From: Bolinopsis microptera
Lineage: Eukaryota; Ctenophora; Tentaculata; Lobata; Bolinopsidae
Length of the DNA: 64,000 nt
Reading direction: 5' to 3'
Assembly (NCBI RefSeq): GCF_026151205.1
Contig: NC_087082.1
Location: 1,640,001-1,704,000, forward strand
Shown here: in pieces, positions 11,179 through 21,635 of the stretch
How positions within the stretch are numbered: position 1 is the first letter of the stretch
Layout: the number at the start of each line of letters is the position of its first letter
The notes under the pieces: generated by a model
Told to the model about the DNA's origin: nothing
The model's input: only the letters and a program-made list of their open reading frames with translations
Database searches by the model: none
Program-made: the position numbers and the translations under genes

Positions 11179-11925
11179 TTATACTCTCTGATAGTCTGAT
11201 AACTCTTGTACGACTCTGGTCTTGTGGTTTACACTGAGTTTTTCATTGCTACACTTGGCAATGTAGCTAGCCATATCTTCAAGATCCTCCTCTGCTATTT
11301 TGTCCTCAAATAAATAGCAGCAGAGAGCACAATCTATTAAAAAGTGGGCCCTCAGTGCTTTGTAATAGGATCCACCGTCCATTATGTGAGTTACATCCCC
11401 AGGGTAGACTAATCTCATAAGGTCTTCCAGTCCGGAGTCTGCCATGATATAACCCACACACCCCAAAAAGCTTTTCAGGGTGTGGAAGCCTCCCAGCCTA
11501 ACAATAACTGGCATTCCTTTCTCGAGAACTATCCGACTAGCCTTCAACCAAAGTGGTAAATCGAAGGTGATTACCATCGGTTTGGTTGAGGCTGTCTTCA
11601 AGCACTCAATAAGTGTTGTATAGACTGTTGAGTAGCTGTCTGGGGGTTGATCGATTATCTGCAGGAACTCAATTTGTGATCTTGCCTTCACATTGGGCTT
11701 ATGCAGCGATTTCATGAAACCTTTCCAATTGACGGGAGGATTGGCAGGGGTAAGTTTCATGAAAATGAGCCACGCTGCATAAAAAGCGGTGTCTCCAAGG
11801 CAAGAGGTATCATAAACAAACTTTCGCTGTAGTTTATCAAATGGCCTAAATGTGACTGTGCTTAGACCATTTTCTTTGAGCCATATCCGTACTCGGCTTC
11901 CATAACATCCCCACTACAAGAATTT
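11179..11925 (-). pseudogene. transposon protein, N-terminal GGFH part
   Basis: Minus-strand frame open from about 11925 inside the right TIR margin (RIWLKENGLSTVTFRPFDKL), through MKLTPANPPVNW at 11760, to a stop near 11179. It contains VRLGGFHTLKSFLGCVGYIM and ADSGLEDLM, a signature of repeat-associated uncharacterised animal proteins. A stop or shift separates it from the next part, so this copy is not a working gene. Confidence 0.6.
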
Positions 11926-11939
11926 TCGCAAAATTTCCA

Positions 11940-12273
11940 AATTTCAAAATTTTAGTAAATTTTTGAGAGGTTAGCCTATAAAAATGAAATTATCTCAATA
12001 AGTAAAGATCTGACGACCCTGAAACACTGATTCGCCCCACATAATGTCACTATTGCGGTCATTTTACACCCCCTATGGTACTCCTGGGGGTCTTTATTAC
12101 GATAGTTACGGGTTTTTCAAGTGCGGTCCTCAGGCTGACATACGCGCCTAAAGAAAATTGGCTGTAACTTTTTTTGCTCAACAGATCCAGATTGGAAACT
12201 CTTTGGGGTGGTTCCTGACACTATGGACAACACATTCCTGTAAAAATCAGCTTGTCGCAAATTTTTTCCCAGA
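11940..12273. repeat. right terminal inverted repeat of the transposon
   Basis: Partner of 8587-8925, ending GCAAATTTTTTCCCAGA. Outside it, about 30 bp match the left outer end poorly (GTCCCTAAC against GTTAGGGA, reversed). Confidence 0.88.
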
Positions 12274-12308
12274 TGGTCCTGTATTAATGTTAATTGTCCC
12301 TAACTATA

Positions 12309-12883
12309 GTTCGTTTACCCAGCTTTGAGTTAAAATCTCCGCAGTGGAACATTTCCCATTTTGATGGAGTAGATGATACATTGTGTAAATCTCTATAGAA
12401 CTGAGACAGTTTGTCAGGCTGTTGTTGAGCACGAAGAGATGTGAGACCATAACTGTTGATGATTCTGAAATTCTTATTACTACCACCCTTGAGAGGAAAA
12501 CAAAAATCAATATACCCAACTCTATCAGAGATCTGTTTGAAAGTTGTGATGAAAGGTTGCAGTTTAGGGCTAATAACAAATCCAATACCCCCATGACATT
12601 GTTCTTTCTGATCAAAAATTAACAGTCTGTAGTTGTTGTGAAGTATGATATCCACCTGATTAATGCACTTAGTTTCTTGTAGTCCCACAATGTCCATACC
12701 GTACCTTTTGCAGTCATTACCCAGTAACTCCCTCTTTAAAAGTCGTTCAGACCGAGTTTTATCATTAACCGCAGTGTCTGGACTACCCAAGCCCCTAACA
12801 TTCCAAGAACAAACAGCGAAAACAAATAGCACAGCACACAGTGTTGATCCCATCTTGATTTTGGGCGTAGACCCTCCAGCCAT
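12309..12883 (-). CDS. LINE endonuclease N-terminal part
   Basis: Minus-strand frame from an ATG at 12883: CSWNVRGLG (catalytic Asn), DIVGLQETK (catalytic Glu), GGIGFVIS and HCGDFNSKLG (the Asp/Asn pair) are the ordered motifs of AP-like endonucleases of non-LTR retrotransposons. It is cut off at GKRT by the DNA transposon; the rest follows at 8563. The start lies about 40 bp from the LINE 5' end, suggesting a nearly full-length element. Confidence 0.88.
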
Positions 12884-12934
12884 AGCTGTATGTGGGTCGT
12901 CACTCCTACATTCTACCTAAAAATGTTATCATAT

Positions 12935-13179
12935 GGGTCGTTTATGTCCCTGTAATTTATAACCTTCTAGAGGCTCAATACATTGGTTTTAGATAACAAA
13001 CCAAAATATTTAACTCCACAAATCTTGTACGCAGATGCTTAAAATATATAGGGCCGGGCTACATTATTGGCTCACAATAGGGAGTCGATGAATCACTAAC
13101 AATTAAACAACAAAGCTAATAATTCATGATAAAAGTAGACATAAAAGACCCACTCGTCTCTAATGCTCTAATGGGTTAA
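12935..13179. mobile_element. piggyBac-like TTAA MITE, left end missing
   Basis: Starts inside the left TIR at TGGGTCGTTTATGTCC and ends at the intact right TIR (ACTCGTC..TAATGGGTTAA). The same truncated form is at 26385-26631, so the break came before the type A unit was duplicated. Confidence 0.8.
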
Positions 13180-13677
13180 TTACCTTAGTTTCCTGAAAAG
13201 GGTAATCATCTTTGTAAGATTTACTGTTATTTTGCTGGGGGAAATATTTCTTCTATTTCAGTGCTGTCTTTGCCGTTACATGCTGATAGTCTTTGTTGCC
13301 AGAAGAACTTGCACTTGCATAGTATATGGCATACAGTACGATATATCTAGACAGGCACGATGTATCTAGACATTTGGTGTCCAAGTTTGCATCTACCTCT
13401 TCCATAACCTCTGTGCAGTAGTCACATTGCAGTTTGATAGCGGACATTTCTCCATGTGGTAATTTGATAGGTGGATTTTTATAGGTGGATTTTCCATATA
13501 TATATAATTTTAGCAGTGTGTCCTGTTGTCTTGTTGCTGTTATTTGGACTAATTCAGTCGCAGATTTGTTTAAATTTAATTTTCATGAATTCCTTGCTGT
13601 TGATCTTTAGATTGATCGACTATTTTAGTCTTGATAGGACAACTCTACTACTTTTAGATATCTGGTTTATAATAGTG
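13180..13677 (+). promoter_or_regulatory. leader of receptor copy 2
   Basis: A pyrimidine-rich acceptor (TTTCTTCTATTTCAG, AG at 13260-13261) is conserved in all type B units. About 416 bp follow before the receptor ATG, so the coding exon may carry a spliced 5' UTR. In copies 2, 5, 6 and 10 an in-frame hydrophobic extension of about 30-70 codons lies upstream of MAIFGN. It is lost in copies 3, 4 and 9, so it is not taken as coding. A minus-strand frame here (MSAIKLQCDYCTE) is broken by indels between copies. Confidence 0.4.
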
Positions 13678-14709
13678 ATGGCAATCTTCGGAAACGCTAC
13701 AGTCAGATACAATGATGATATGATCTCTTCATTAAGAGACGGGAACAATTGGGATGTATTCTTCAACTACTTCTTCGCAGCACTGTTTATCTGTTGTCTC
13801 ATTGTTGGAATAACGCTGTATCCTATTATTATCTGGTATCATTCAACACAGAAGAAATCCCTGCCAACAATCTTGTTCCTACTGATAAGCTCAATCGATT
13901 TATTTAAAAGTATCTACTCGCCGATTGCTCTGGTTCCTAAACTTCTATCATCAGTTCATAATTCACCCCTTTACATTGAATTTGATCGAAGTTCCATATC
14001 TTGGACATCGTATGCTAACAGTGCCATCTTTACAGTATGCGATATGGAAATTGATTTGTTGGTTTTACTTTGTGTTTTACGCTACATCCATATCAAAGAC
14101 CCTATCGTTTCTGCCAGAAAAAGAAATATTGTTTGTGCTTTTTTCTTTATCGTGGGACTATTAAAGATATCTTCCAGAATAATTGAGGTTCAATGGAAGC
14201 CAGTCGCCTTCTATAGGATTTTCGATGGTGTTTCAACAGCAAATATACTGGTAGCAAGAACATTGCCGATGATTAGTCTTTCTCTAAACTGTTTACTTCT
14301 GCTATTTGGAGGCCTATTCAGCACACTTACGATAATTCATCTCAAAAATACGGATACTGCATCATCAGAAATGTCCAGTAGAAACATTGACAAAAGTATT
14401 CAAGCTATTGGTGCTATGAACGTTTTCAATGTCTTGATTTTGGTAGTAAATGTTGGTTACTCCATTTATTTGAACATATTCAACAACAATAATTCGAGTT
14501 CGTTTTGGGACTTTATTGAGTTTACTAACTGTCATGGACTGCCACTTGTACAGTCCTCATTTAATGCGGTCTCATTTCTTCTGATCAGCAGCTCATTCAA
14601 GGTTTTTGTTAAAACGTTGCTAAATTTAAGAAGAGTAAATCCAAACTTTGGGGTAGCAGTTAATCAACAAACTTGCTCAATGGACAGAATCAGTTTACAT
14701 GGACCATAA
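13678..14709 (+). CDS. rhodopsin-like 7-TM receptor, copy 2 (type B)
   Basis: Intact single-exon frame, 343 residues. Approximate segments: TM1 29-52, TM2 62-86 (Asp 74), TM3 108-134 ending LRY at 134-136, TM4 149-168, TM5 191-220 (Pro 197), TM6 241-267, TM7 286-308 (N-A-V-S-F at 296-300, F-K at 307-308). N6 is in NAT, a likely glycosylation site. The tail ends DRISLHGP. Variable-site alleles: TM2 IYSPIAL, loop IEFDR, TM3 LLVLLC, ARKRN, SSRIIEV, FYRIF, ANILV, SLSLN, SEM, LNIFNNNNSSS. It shares the R/FYRIF/ILV/SLSLN block with copies 7 and 8. Confidence 0.9.
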   Translation: MAIFGNATVRYNDDMISSLRDGNNWDVFFNYFFAALFICCLIVGITLYPIIIWYHSTQKKSLPTILFLLISSIDLFKSIYSPIALVPKLLSSVHNSPLYIEFDRSSISWTSYANSAIFTVCDMEIDLLVLLCVLRYIHIKDPIVSARKRNIVCAFFFIVGLLKISSRIIEVQWKPVAFYRIFDGVSTANILVARTLPMISLSLNCLLLLFGGLFSTLTIIHLKNTDTASSEMSSRNIDKSIQAIGAMNVFNVLILVVNVGYSIYLNIFNNNNSSSFWDFIEFTNCHGLPLVQSSFNAVSFLLISSSFKVFVKTLLNLRRVNPNFGVAVNQQTCSMDRISLHGP

Positions 14710-17200
14710 AACTATCATGCAGCTACTTCATGTGCATGGTGCATTAGTGTCACCGATATTAGATACTGGCATCACACTTGACAGTGAAAAGAAAAAGAAC
14801 TTGAAAAATAACCGAAATATGGTCTGGTGGTGGGTATTCTAATTTTAATTCAGAACCCACGGATATCTGATTCAACAAACAAAAAGCACTCGATGGTTGG
14901 TACACTCTAGAATCTTAGAATAAGGAGCCTTCCAAACGGCCTTACCTGTCATTTTGTCGTCAACCTGGCTAGGTGTTGAATTCTGTAAAACGTAAGTATA
15001 TTATTATTGTATTGAAGATGATTAGACTTTTCAATTAAGATGGCAATTGGAATCATAATATTAAAATACGATAAATTTCCCATAAACTTGTATCTTATAT
15101 AATGTACGTTTCCAGAAAACGACGAGTCAGAGCCAAAACGGAAGAAGAACGCAAAAGAAAGTTGGCCGGTCGCAAACAACAAGCTGCCAGCATTGCTCCA
15201 CTATTATTCTGATATAATATTTGTGTCACTGACAGACATCTTATTATTGACATGATTTATTTATATCAGTACTTGAATTACACAAGGGTCTATTTCAGAG
15301 CATCTTAAATCATCAACCATGTTGTTTCTGGTCTCTTCTTAACTTTTTGTATTTGAAATGGTACAATGTTAAAGGTTTTAGTCGTAAACGGTACACAAAT
15401 CCAATTTATCTACCATAGCTTTATATTCATCTATCTAAATTAGGCCTTAGGGGAGGGGTTTAATTATTAAGTTTACTGTGTAATGTGTATTAGTTAACAA
15501 CCATTTTAAAGAACAAAATTGAAAATTGCCGACTTTTAATTTGTTAATGTGATGATTAAATTTGAGCCATGACAAGGATCCGGGTCCTGGTTCATTGAAA
15601 ACTGAAAATTAACTATTGATAAACCAACCAGGTGTGAAATATTTAATCATTTTCAAAATCAAGGTCAATGAACAGAAAATTGAAGATATTGTGTCTACAC
15701 GGGTACAGACAAAGTGAGAGACTATATTGTGATTCTTGACTATATTGTGATTTTTGATTCATTAGCTTTCATTTCAAGACATAATTACAATTATTGAATC
15801 ATTTTAGACCCACAGACCAAAACTTATCACTCTTAGGCCTTCGAAATTGTTTAACCGTCAACATGGATTCAAAGATCACATCACAAGAAATATAGAAAGG
15901 ATAAAAATTGTCATACCGTGCACTATTATCTATTATTATGATCAAGATTCAAGCGTGACAGGGTAACTGTAATAGAGCACCGATGGCAATAACAAAAATG
16001 TGACTTTTGAATCATAGTAACTGGTTTTAATACTATTTAATACTATTTTGTACCCTAATAAATGATAAATAGCCAAGAAAAACGTTAAATGATTCATTAA
16101 ACACAGCTTAAAATAGGCTTATTTTCAACGTTTAAGTTGTGATCATTGAATCATTTTGGTACCAATAACAATTTCAGATAAGAGATTCCATTCCTTACAT
16201 GCATTATAGCCATCATATCAATTTTGGTGTATTTGTGAATAGCACTTTTCAGATTATCTAGTTTTGAATCATCTTGCATTTCTAATTGTGTGACTTTTTA
16301 ATCATTGGCAGCTAAATAACGATAACCCATGTGATATTATAAGCAATAGAGACTCCGTGATTTCAGCATCATGAAATTTAATCGAATTTCTAAAGGTCTA
16401 GTTAGATATATACCAACCAACAAAGAGTAATGACTATTTTCTAAAACGCATTTAAAAAAATCAATCTCTAGTGCCACCTTTTTATGAACGTGTCCATATA
16501 TTAAGACTGTACAGAGCTAGAGAGATATTTGAAATATTATTTTGCGTTTGGAGCTACCCTAATGACCAGGACCCTATATATTTAAAGAACAAATTAACGC
16601 ACAGACCACACAAAATATGACAGAAAATACGTTATGAACCAAAACTCACGAGGCTGCTAAAATCATTTAATGATTATCAAAACGATCTGCTCCAACACGT
16701 CGGTTATAAATGTATATTATTTCTGTGGAAAATTAGTTTTTAATCGCTCGTTCCATCGCTTAAAGGGCAGCAAGTCTACAAGCCCCACCCGTACCCCCTT
16801 TTATTTTATATCATTTAGAGTTCCTCCTACTTTTTCACAATTTCTCCTATTCTCCTACTTTTCCGCTTTTTGCTATATCTCTAACTTTGTTTTCCAGGGT
16901 TTGGACTGGCTTTACCCGTTTAAATAATTTCCATCACATTACATAATACTCAATAAATGTAATAGATTTGTAGTGTTGTATGTAATTAGTTTTTATATTG
17001 TTCATGGGATTTCTAATCCTTTAATTTTTTACTGTGTTTGCTGCTTTTTAACCTGTATTGTTTATAAGGTAGTTTTGTAATGTGCTAATTTTAAAAATAC
17101 TCTTTTTGGGATTTCCTCCTTTTCAGTCGTTTTCGTCTTCTTGATGTTTTCTTTTTTTCGATATTTTCCTTTCTCTGAATTTGTAAGGTTTTTATTTAGT
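14710..17200. other. type B spacer after copy 2
   Basis: Contains the receptor 3' UTR, a strong donor AAAAC|GTAAGTAT at 14992 and an acceptor CGTTTCCAG before a relic of exon Z (15116-15212, one base lost). A region at 15750-16330 has repeated TGAATCA/TGATTCA heptamers. Further on, a long pyrimidine tract ends TTGTTTTCCAG (AG at 16896-16897), followed by GGTTTGGACTGG and an AATAAA at 16952, so this may be a terminal exon. No real protein gene is seen. Small frames repeated between units are shadows. Confidence 0.5.
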
Positions 17201-17469
17201 TTAACCCATTAAGGAGGAGTGGGTCGTTTATGTCCCCTGTAATTTAGAACCTTATAGAGGTTCAATACATTGGTTTTAGATAACAAACCAAAATATTAAA
17301 CTCCACAAATCTTGTACGCAGATGCTCAAAATATATAGGGCTACATTATTGACCTCACAATAGGGAGTCGATGAATCACTAACATTTAACAATTAAACAA
17401 CAAAACTAATAATTCATGATAAAAGTAGACATAAACGACCCACTCGTCCCTAATGCTATAATGGGTTAA
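17201..17469. mobile_element. piggyBac-like TTAA MITE (unit 2/3 junction)
   Basis: TTAACCCATTA at the left and TAATGGGTTAA at the right, with subterminal GAGTGGGTCGTTTATGTC against GACATAAACGACCCACTC. The CCC..GGG ends and TTAA flanks fit piggyBac. About 269 bp, noncoding. One copy sits in every inter-receptor junction, so it is older than the array expansion. Confidence 0.85.
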
Positions 17470-17868
17470 TTAACTTAGTTTCCTGAAAAGGGTAATCATC
17501 TTTGTAAGATTTACTGTTATTTTGCTGGGGGTAAATATTTCTTCTATTTCAGTGCTGTCTTTGCCGTATGCTGATAGTCTTTGTTGCCAGAAGAACTTGC
17601 ACTTGCATAGTATATGGCGTGCAGGCACTATATATCTGGACATTTGGTGTCCAAGTTTGCATCTGCCTCTTCCATTACCTCTGTGCAGTAGTCACATTGC
17701 AGTTTCATAGCAGACATTTTTCCATGTGTTAATTTGATTTGTCTTGTTGCTGTTATTTGGACTAATTCAGTCGCAGATTTGTTTAAATTTAATTTACATG
17801 AATTCCTTGCTGTTGATCGACTATTTTAGTCTTGATAGGACAACTCTACTACTGATGATATAATAGTG

Positions 17869-18900
17869 ATGGCAATCTTCGGAAACGCTACAGTCAGAGA
17901 CAATGATGATATGATCTTTTTATTAAGAGACGGGAACAATTGGGATGTATTCTTCAACTACTTCTTCGCAGCACTGTTTATCTGTTGTCTCATTATTGGA
18001 ATAACGCTGTATCCTATTATTATCTGGTATCATTCAACACAGAAGAAATCCCTGCCAACAATCTTGTTCCTACTGATAAGCTCAATCGATTTATTTAAAA
18101 GCGTATTCTCCCCGTTTTCTCTGGTTCCTAAACTTCTATCATCAGTTCATAATTCACCCCTTTACATTGAATTTGATGGAAGTTCCATATCTTGGACATC
18201 GTATGCTAACAGTGCCATCTTTACAGTATGCGATATGGAAATCAATTTGTTGATTTTTCTTTGTGTTTTACGCTACATCCATATCAAAGACCCTATCGTT
18301 TCTGCCAGTAAAATAAATATTGTTTGTGCTTTTTTCTTTATCGTGGGACTATTAAAGATATCTTCCGGAATAATCGAGGTTCAATGGAAGCCAGTCGCTT
18401 ACTTTAGGATTTTTGATGGTGTTTCAACAGCAAATATACCGGTAGCAAGAACATTGCCGATGATAAGTCTTTTTCTAAACTGTTTACTTCTGCTATTTGG
18501 AGGCCTATTCAGCACACTTACGATAATTCATCTCAAAAATGCGGATACTGCATCATCAGAAGTGTCCAGTAGAAACATTGACAAAAGTATTCAAGCTATT
18601 GGTGCTATGAACGTTTTCAATGTCTTGATTTTGGTAGTAAATGTTAGTTACTCCATTTATTTGAACATATTCAACAACAATAATTCGAGTTCGTTTTGGG
18701 ACTTTGTTGAGTTTACTAACTGTCATGGACTGCCACTTGTACAGTCCTCATTTAATGCTGTCTCATTTCTTCTGATTAGCAGCTCATTCAAGGTTTTTGT
18801 TAAAACGTTGCTAAATTTAAGAAGAGTAAATCGAAACGTTGGGGTAGCAGTTAATCAACAAACTTGCTCAATGGACAGAATCAGTTTACATGGACCATAA
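17869..18900 (+). CDS. rhodopsin-like 7-TM receptor, copy 3 (type B)
   Basis: Intact, 343 residues, same landmarks as copy 2 (Asp in TM2, LRY, TM5 Pro, N-A-V-S-F). Alleles: MIFLLRDGN, TM2 VFSPFSL, IEFDG (unique Gly), DMEINLLIFLC, ASKIN, SSGIIEV, YFRIF, ANIPV, SLFLN, SEV, AIGAMN with NVSYSIYLNIF. The upstream segment ACTGATGATATAATAGTG replaces the longer CTTTTAGATATCTGG stretch of other copies, shared with copy 4 and in related form with copy 9. Confidence 0.9.
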   Translation: MAIFGNATVRDNDDMIFLLRDGNNWDVFFNYFFAALFICCLIIGITLYPIIIWYHSTQKKSLPTILFLLISSIDLFKSVFSPFSLVPKLLSSVHNSPLYIEFDGSSISWTSYANSAIFTVCDMEINLLIFLCVLRYIHIKDPIVSASKINIVCAFFFIVGLLKISSGIIEVQWKPVAYFRIFDGVSTANIPVARTLPMISLFLNCLLLLFGGLFSTLTIIHLKNADTASSEVSSRNIDKSIQAIGAMNVFNVLILVVNVSYSIYLNIFNNNNSSSFWDFVEFTNCHGLPLVQSSFNAVSFLLISSSFKVFVKTLLNLRRVNRNVGVAVNQQTCSMDRISLHGP

Positions 18901-21353
18901 AACTATCATGCAGCTACTTCATGGTGCATTAGTGTCACCGATATTAGATACTGGCATCACACTTGACAGTGAAAGAAAAAGAACTTGAAAAATAACCGAA
19001 ATATGGTCTGGTGGTGGGTATTCCAATTTTAATTCAGAACCCACAGATATCTGATTCAACAAACAAAAAGCACTCAATGGTTGGTACACTCTAGAATCTT
19101 AGAATAAGGAGCCTTCCAAACGGCCTTATCTGTTATTTGTCGTCAACCTGGCTAGGTGTTGAATTTTGTAAAACGTAAGTATATTATTATTGTATTGAAG
19201 ATGATTAGACTTTTCAATTAAGATGGCAATTGGAATCATAATATTAACTACGATAAATTTCCCAAAAACTTGTATCTTATATAATGTACGTTTCCAGAAA
19301 ACGACGAGTCAGAGCCAAAAAGAAAGAAGTATGCAAAAGAAAGTTGGCCCGGTTGCAAACAACAAGCTGCCAGCATTGCTCCACTATTATTCTGATATAA
19401 TATTTGTGTCACTGACAGACATCTTATTATTGACATGATTTATTTATATCACTACTTGAATTACACAAGGGTCTGTTTCAGAGCATCTGAAATCATCAAC
19501 CATGTTGTTTCTGGTCTCTTCTTAACTTATTATATTTGAAATGGTACAATGTTAAAGGTTTTAGTCGTAAAAGGTACACAAATCCAGTTTATCTACCATA
19601 GCTTTATATTCATTTATCTAAATTAGGCCTTAGGGGAGGGGTTAAATTATTAAATTTACTGTGTAATGTGTATTAGTTAACAACCATTTTAAAGAACAAA
19701 ATTGCCGACTTTTAATTTGTTAATGTGATGATTAAATTTGAGCCATGACAAGGATCCGGGTCCTGGTTCATTGAAAACTGAAAATTAACTATTGATAAAC
19801 CAACCAGGTGTGAAATATTTAATCATTTTCAAAATCAAGGTCAATGAACAGAAAATTGAAGATATTGTGTCAACACGGGTACAGACAAAGTGAGAGACTA
19901 TATTGTGATTCTAGACTATATTGTGATTTTTGATTCATTAGCTTTCATTTTAAGACATAATTACAATTATTGAATCATTTTAGACCCACAGACCAAAACT
20001 TATCACTCTTAGGCCTTCGAAATTGTTTAACCGTCAACATGGATTCAAAGATCACATCACAAGAAATGTAGAACGGATAAAAATTGTCATACCGTGCACT
20101 ATTATCTATTATTATGATCAAGCGTGACAGGGTAACTGTAATAGAGCACCGATGGCAATAACAAAAATGTGACTTTTGAATCATAGTAACTGGTTTTAAT
20201 ACTATTTAATACTATTTTGTACCCTAATAAATGATAAATAGCCAAGAAAAACGTTAAATGATTCATTAAACACAGCTCAAAATAGGCTTATTTTCAACGT
20301 TTAAGTTGTGATCATTGAATCATTTTGGTACCAATAACAATTTCAGATTTAAAGAGATTCCATTCCTTACAGGCATTATAGCCATCAATTTTGGTGTATT
20401 TGTGAATAGTACTTTTCAGATTATCTAGTTTTGAATCATCTTGCATTTCTAATTGCGTGACTTTTGAATCATTGGCACTTAAATAACGATAACCCATCAT
20501 GTGATATTATAAGCAATAGAGACTCCGTGATTTCAGCATCATGAAATTTAATCGAATTTCTAAAGGTCTAGTTAGATATACCAACCAAAAAAGAGTAATC
20601 ATGACTATTTTCTAAAACGCATTTAAAAAATCAATCTCTAGTGCCACCTTTTTATGAACGTGTCCATATATTAAGACTGTACAGAGAGATATTTGAAATA
20701 TTATTTTGCGTTTGGAGCTACCCTAATGACCAGGACCCTATATATTTTAAAGAACAAATTAACTCACAGACCACACAAAATAAGACAGAAAATACGTTAT
20801 GAACCAAAACTCATGAGGCTGCTAAAATCATTTAACGATCTGCTCCAACACGTCGGTTATAAATGTATATTATTTCTGTGGAAAATTAGTTTTTAATCGC
20901 TCGTTCCAACGCTTAAAGGGCAGCAAGTCTACAAGCCCCACCCGTACCCCCTTTTATTATATATCATTTAGAGTTCCTCCTACTTTTTCACAATTTCTCC
21001 TATTCTCCTACTTTTCCGCTTTTTGCTATATCTCTAACTTTGTTTTCCAGGGTTTGGACTGGCTTTACCCGTTTAAATCATTTCCATCACATTACATAAT
21101 ACTCAATAAATGTAATAGATTTGTAGTGTTGTATGTAATTAGATTTTATATTGTTCATGGGATTTCTAATCCTTTAATTTTTTACTGTGTTTGCTGCTTT
21201 TTAACCTGTATTGTTTATAAGGTAGTTTTGTAATGTGTTAATTTTAAAAATACTCTTTTTGGGATTTCCTCCTTATCAGTCGTTTTCGTCTTCTTGATGT
21301 TTTCTTTTTTTCGATATTTTCCTTTCTCTGAATTTGTAAGGCTTTTATTTAGT
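18901..21353. other. type B spacer after copy 3
   Basis: Same plan as the spacer after copy 2, without extra insertions. It holds an exon Z relic (19298-19395) that is still open, with one Arg-to-Cys replacement (WPGCK). TGAATCA-type heptamers recur at about 19930-20470. No gene is called. Confidence 0.5.
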
Positions 21354-21635
21354 TTAACCCATTAGGGACTCGACGAGTGGGTCGTTTATGTGTTTATGTC
21401 CCCTGGGCCCTGTAATTTAGAACCTTCTAGAGGTTCAATACATTGGTTTTAGATTACAAACCAAAGTATTAAACTCCACAAATCTTGTACGCAGATGCTC
21501 AAAATATATAGGGCTACATTGTTGACCTCACAATAGGGAGTCGATGAATTACTAACAATTAAACAACAAAGCTAATAATTCATGATAAAAGTAGACATAA
21601 ACGACACACTCGTCCCTAATGCTCTAATGGGTTAA
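21354..21635. mobile_element. piggyBac-like TTAA MITE (unit 3/4 junction)
   Basis: Complete, about 282 bp, with TTAACCC..GGGTTAA ends. It carries the longer left-arm variant GTTTATGTGTTTATGTCCCC also seen at the unit 5/6, 8/9 and 9/10 junctions. Confidence 0.85.

Larger units (their letters stand above)
8566..12304. mobile_element. long-TIR DNA transposon inside the LINE, family unassigned
   Basis: About 3.7 kb with inverted repeats of roughly 340 bp: 8587-8925 against 11940-12273, nearly identical, plus a shorter, less matched outermost part ending GTTAGGGA. Removing 8566-12304 with one TA leaves GGT-AAA-CGA-ACT-ACT-AGG in the LINE, an unbroken GKRTTR reading frame, which supports a TA target duplication. 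The inside encodes an interrupted protein on the minus strand. Superfamily not identified. Confidence 0.8.
6001..12922 (-). mobile_element. RTE-like LINE, split by a DNA transposon
   Basis: Flanked by a 12-bp target duplication ATGTTATCATAT (5989-6000 and 12923-12934). Without the inner transposon it is about 3.2 kb with one ORF (endonuclease then reverse transcriptase), a 3' UTR of about 50 bp and a TAA-type repeat tail (the + strand starts TATTATTATTAT). This size and layout fit RTE-type elements; clade assignment is inference. The equivalent junction at 26372-26390 lacks the LINE, so it inserted after the type A unit was duplicated. Confidence 0.88.

Noticed and set aside
13253-13447. Minus-strand frame MSAIKLQCDYCTEVMEE in the receptor leader
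   Set aside because: Repeated in other units only because the units are duplicated; indels break it in several units and no splice or start context supports it.
13471-13677. N-terminal extension of receptors (hydrophobic, LLLLFGLIQSQ)
   Set aside because: In frame only in copies 2, 5, 6 and 10; frame and sequence lost in 3, 4 and 9, while MAIFGN is conserved everywhere.
13925-14164. 79-codon frame MLWFLNFYHQF inside receptors
   Set aside because: Shadow of the receptor gene in another frame.
15817-16020. Minus-strand frame MIQKSHFCYCHRCSITV in spacers (for example 19975-20184, 34589-34798)
   Set aside because: Conserved no better than the flanking spacer; broken in units 2 and 8; no homology recognised.
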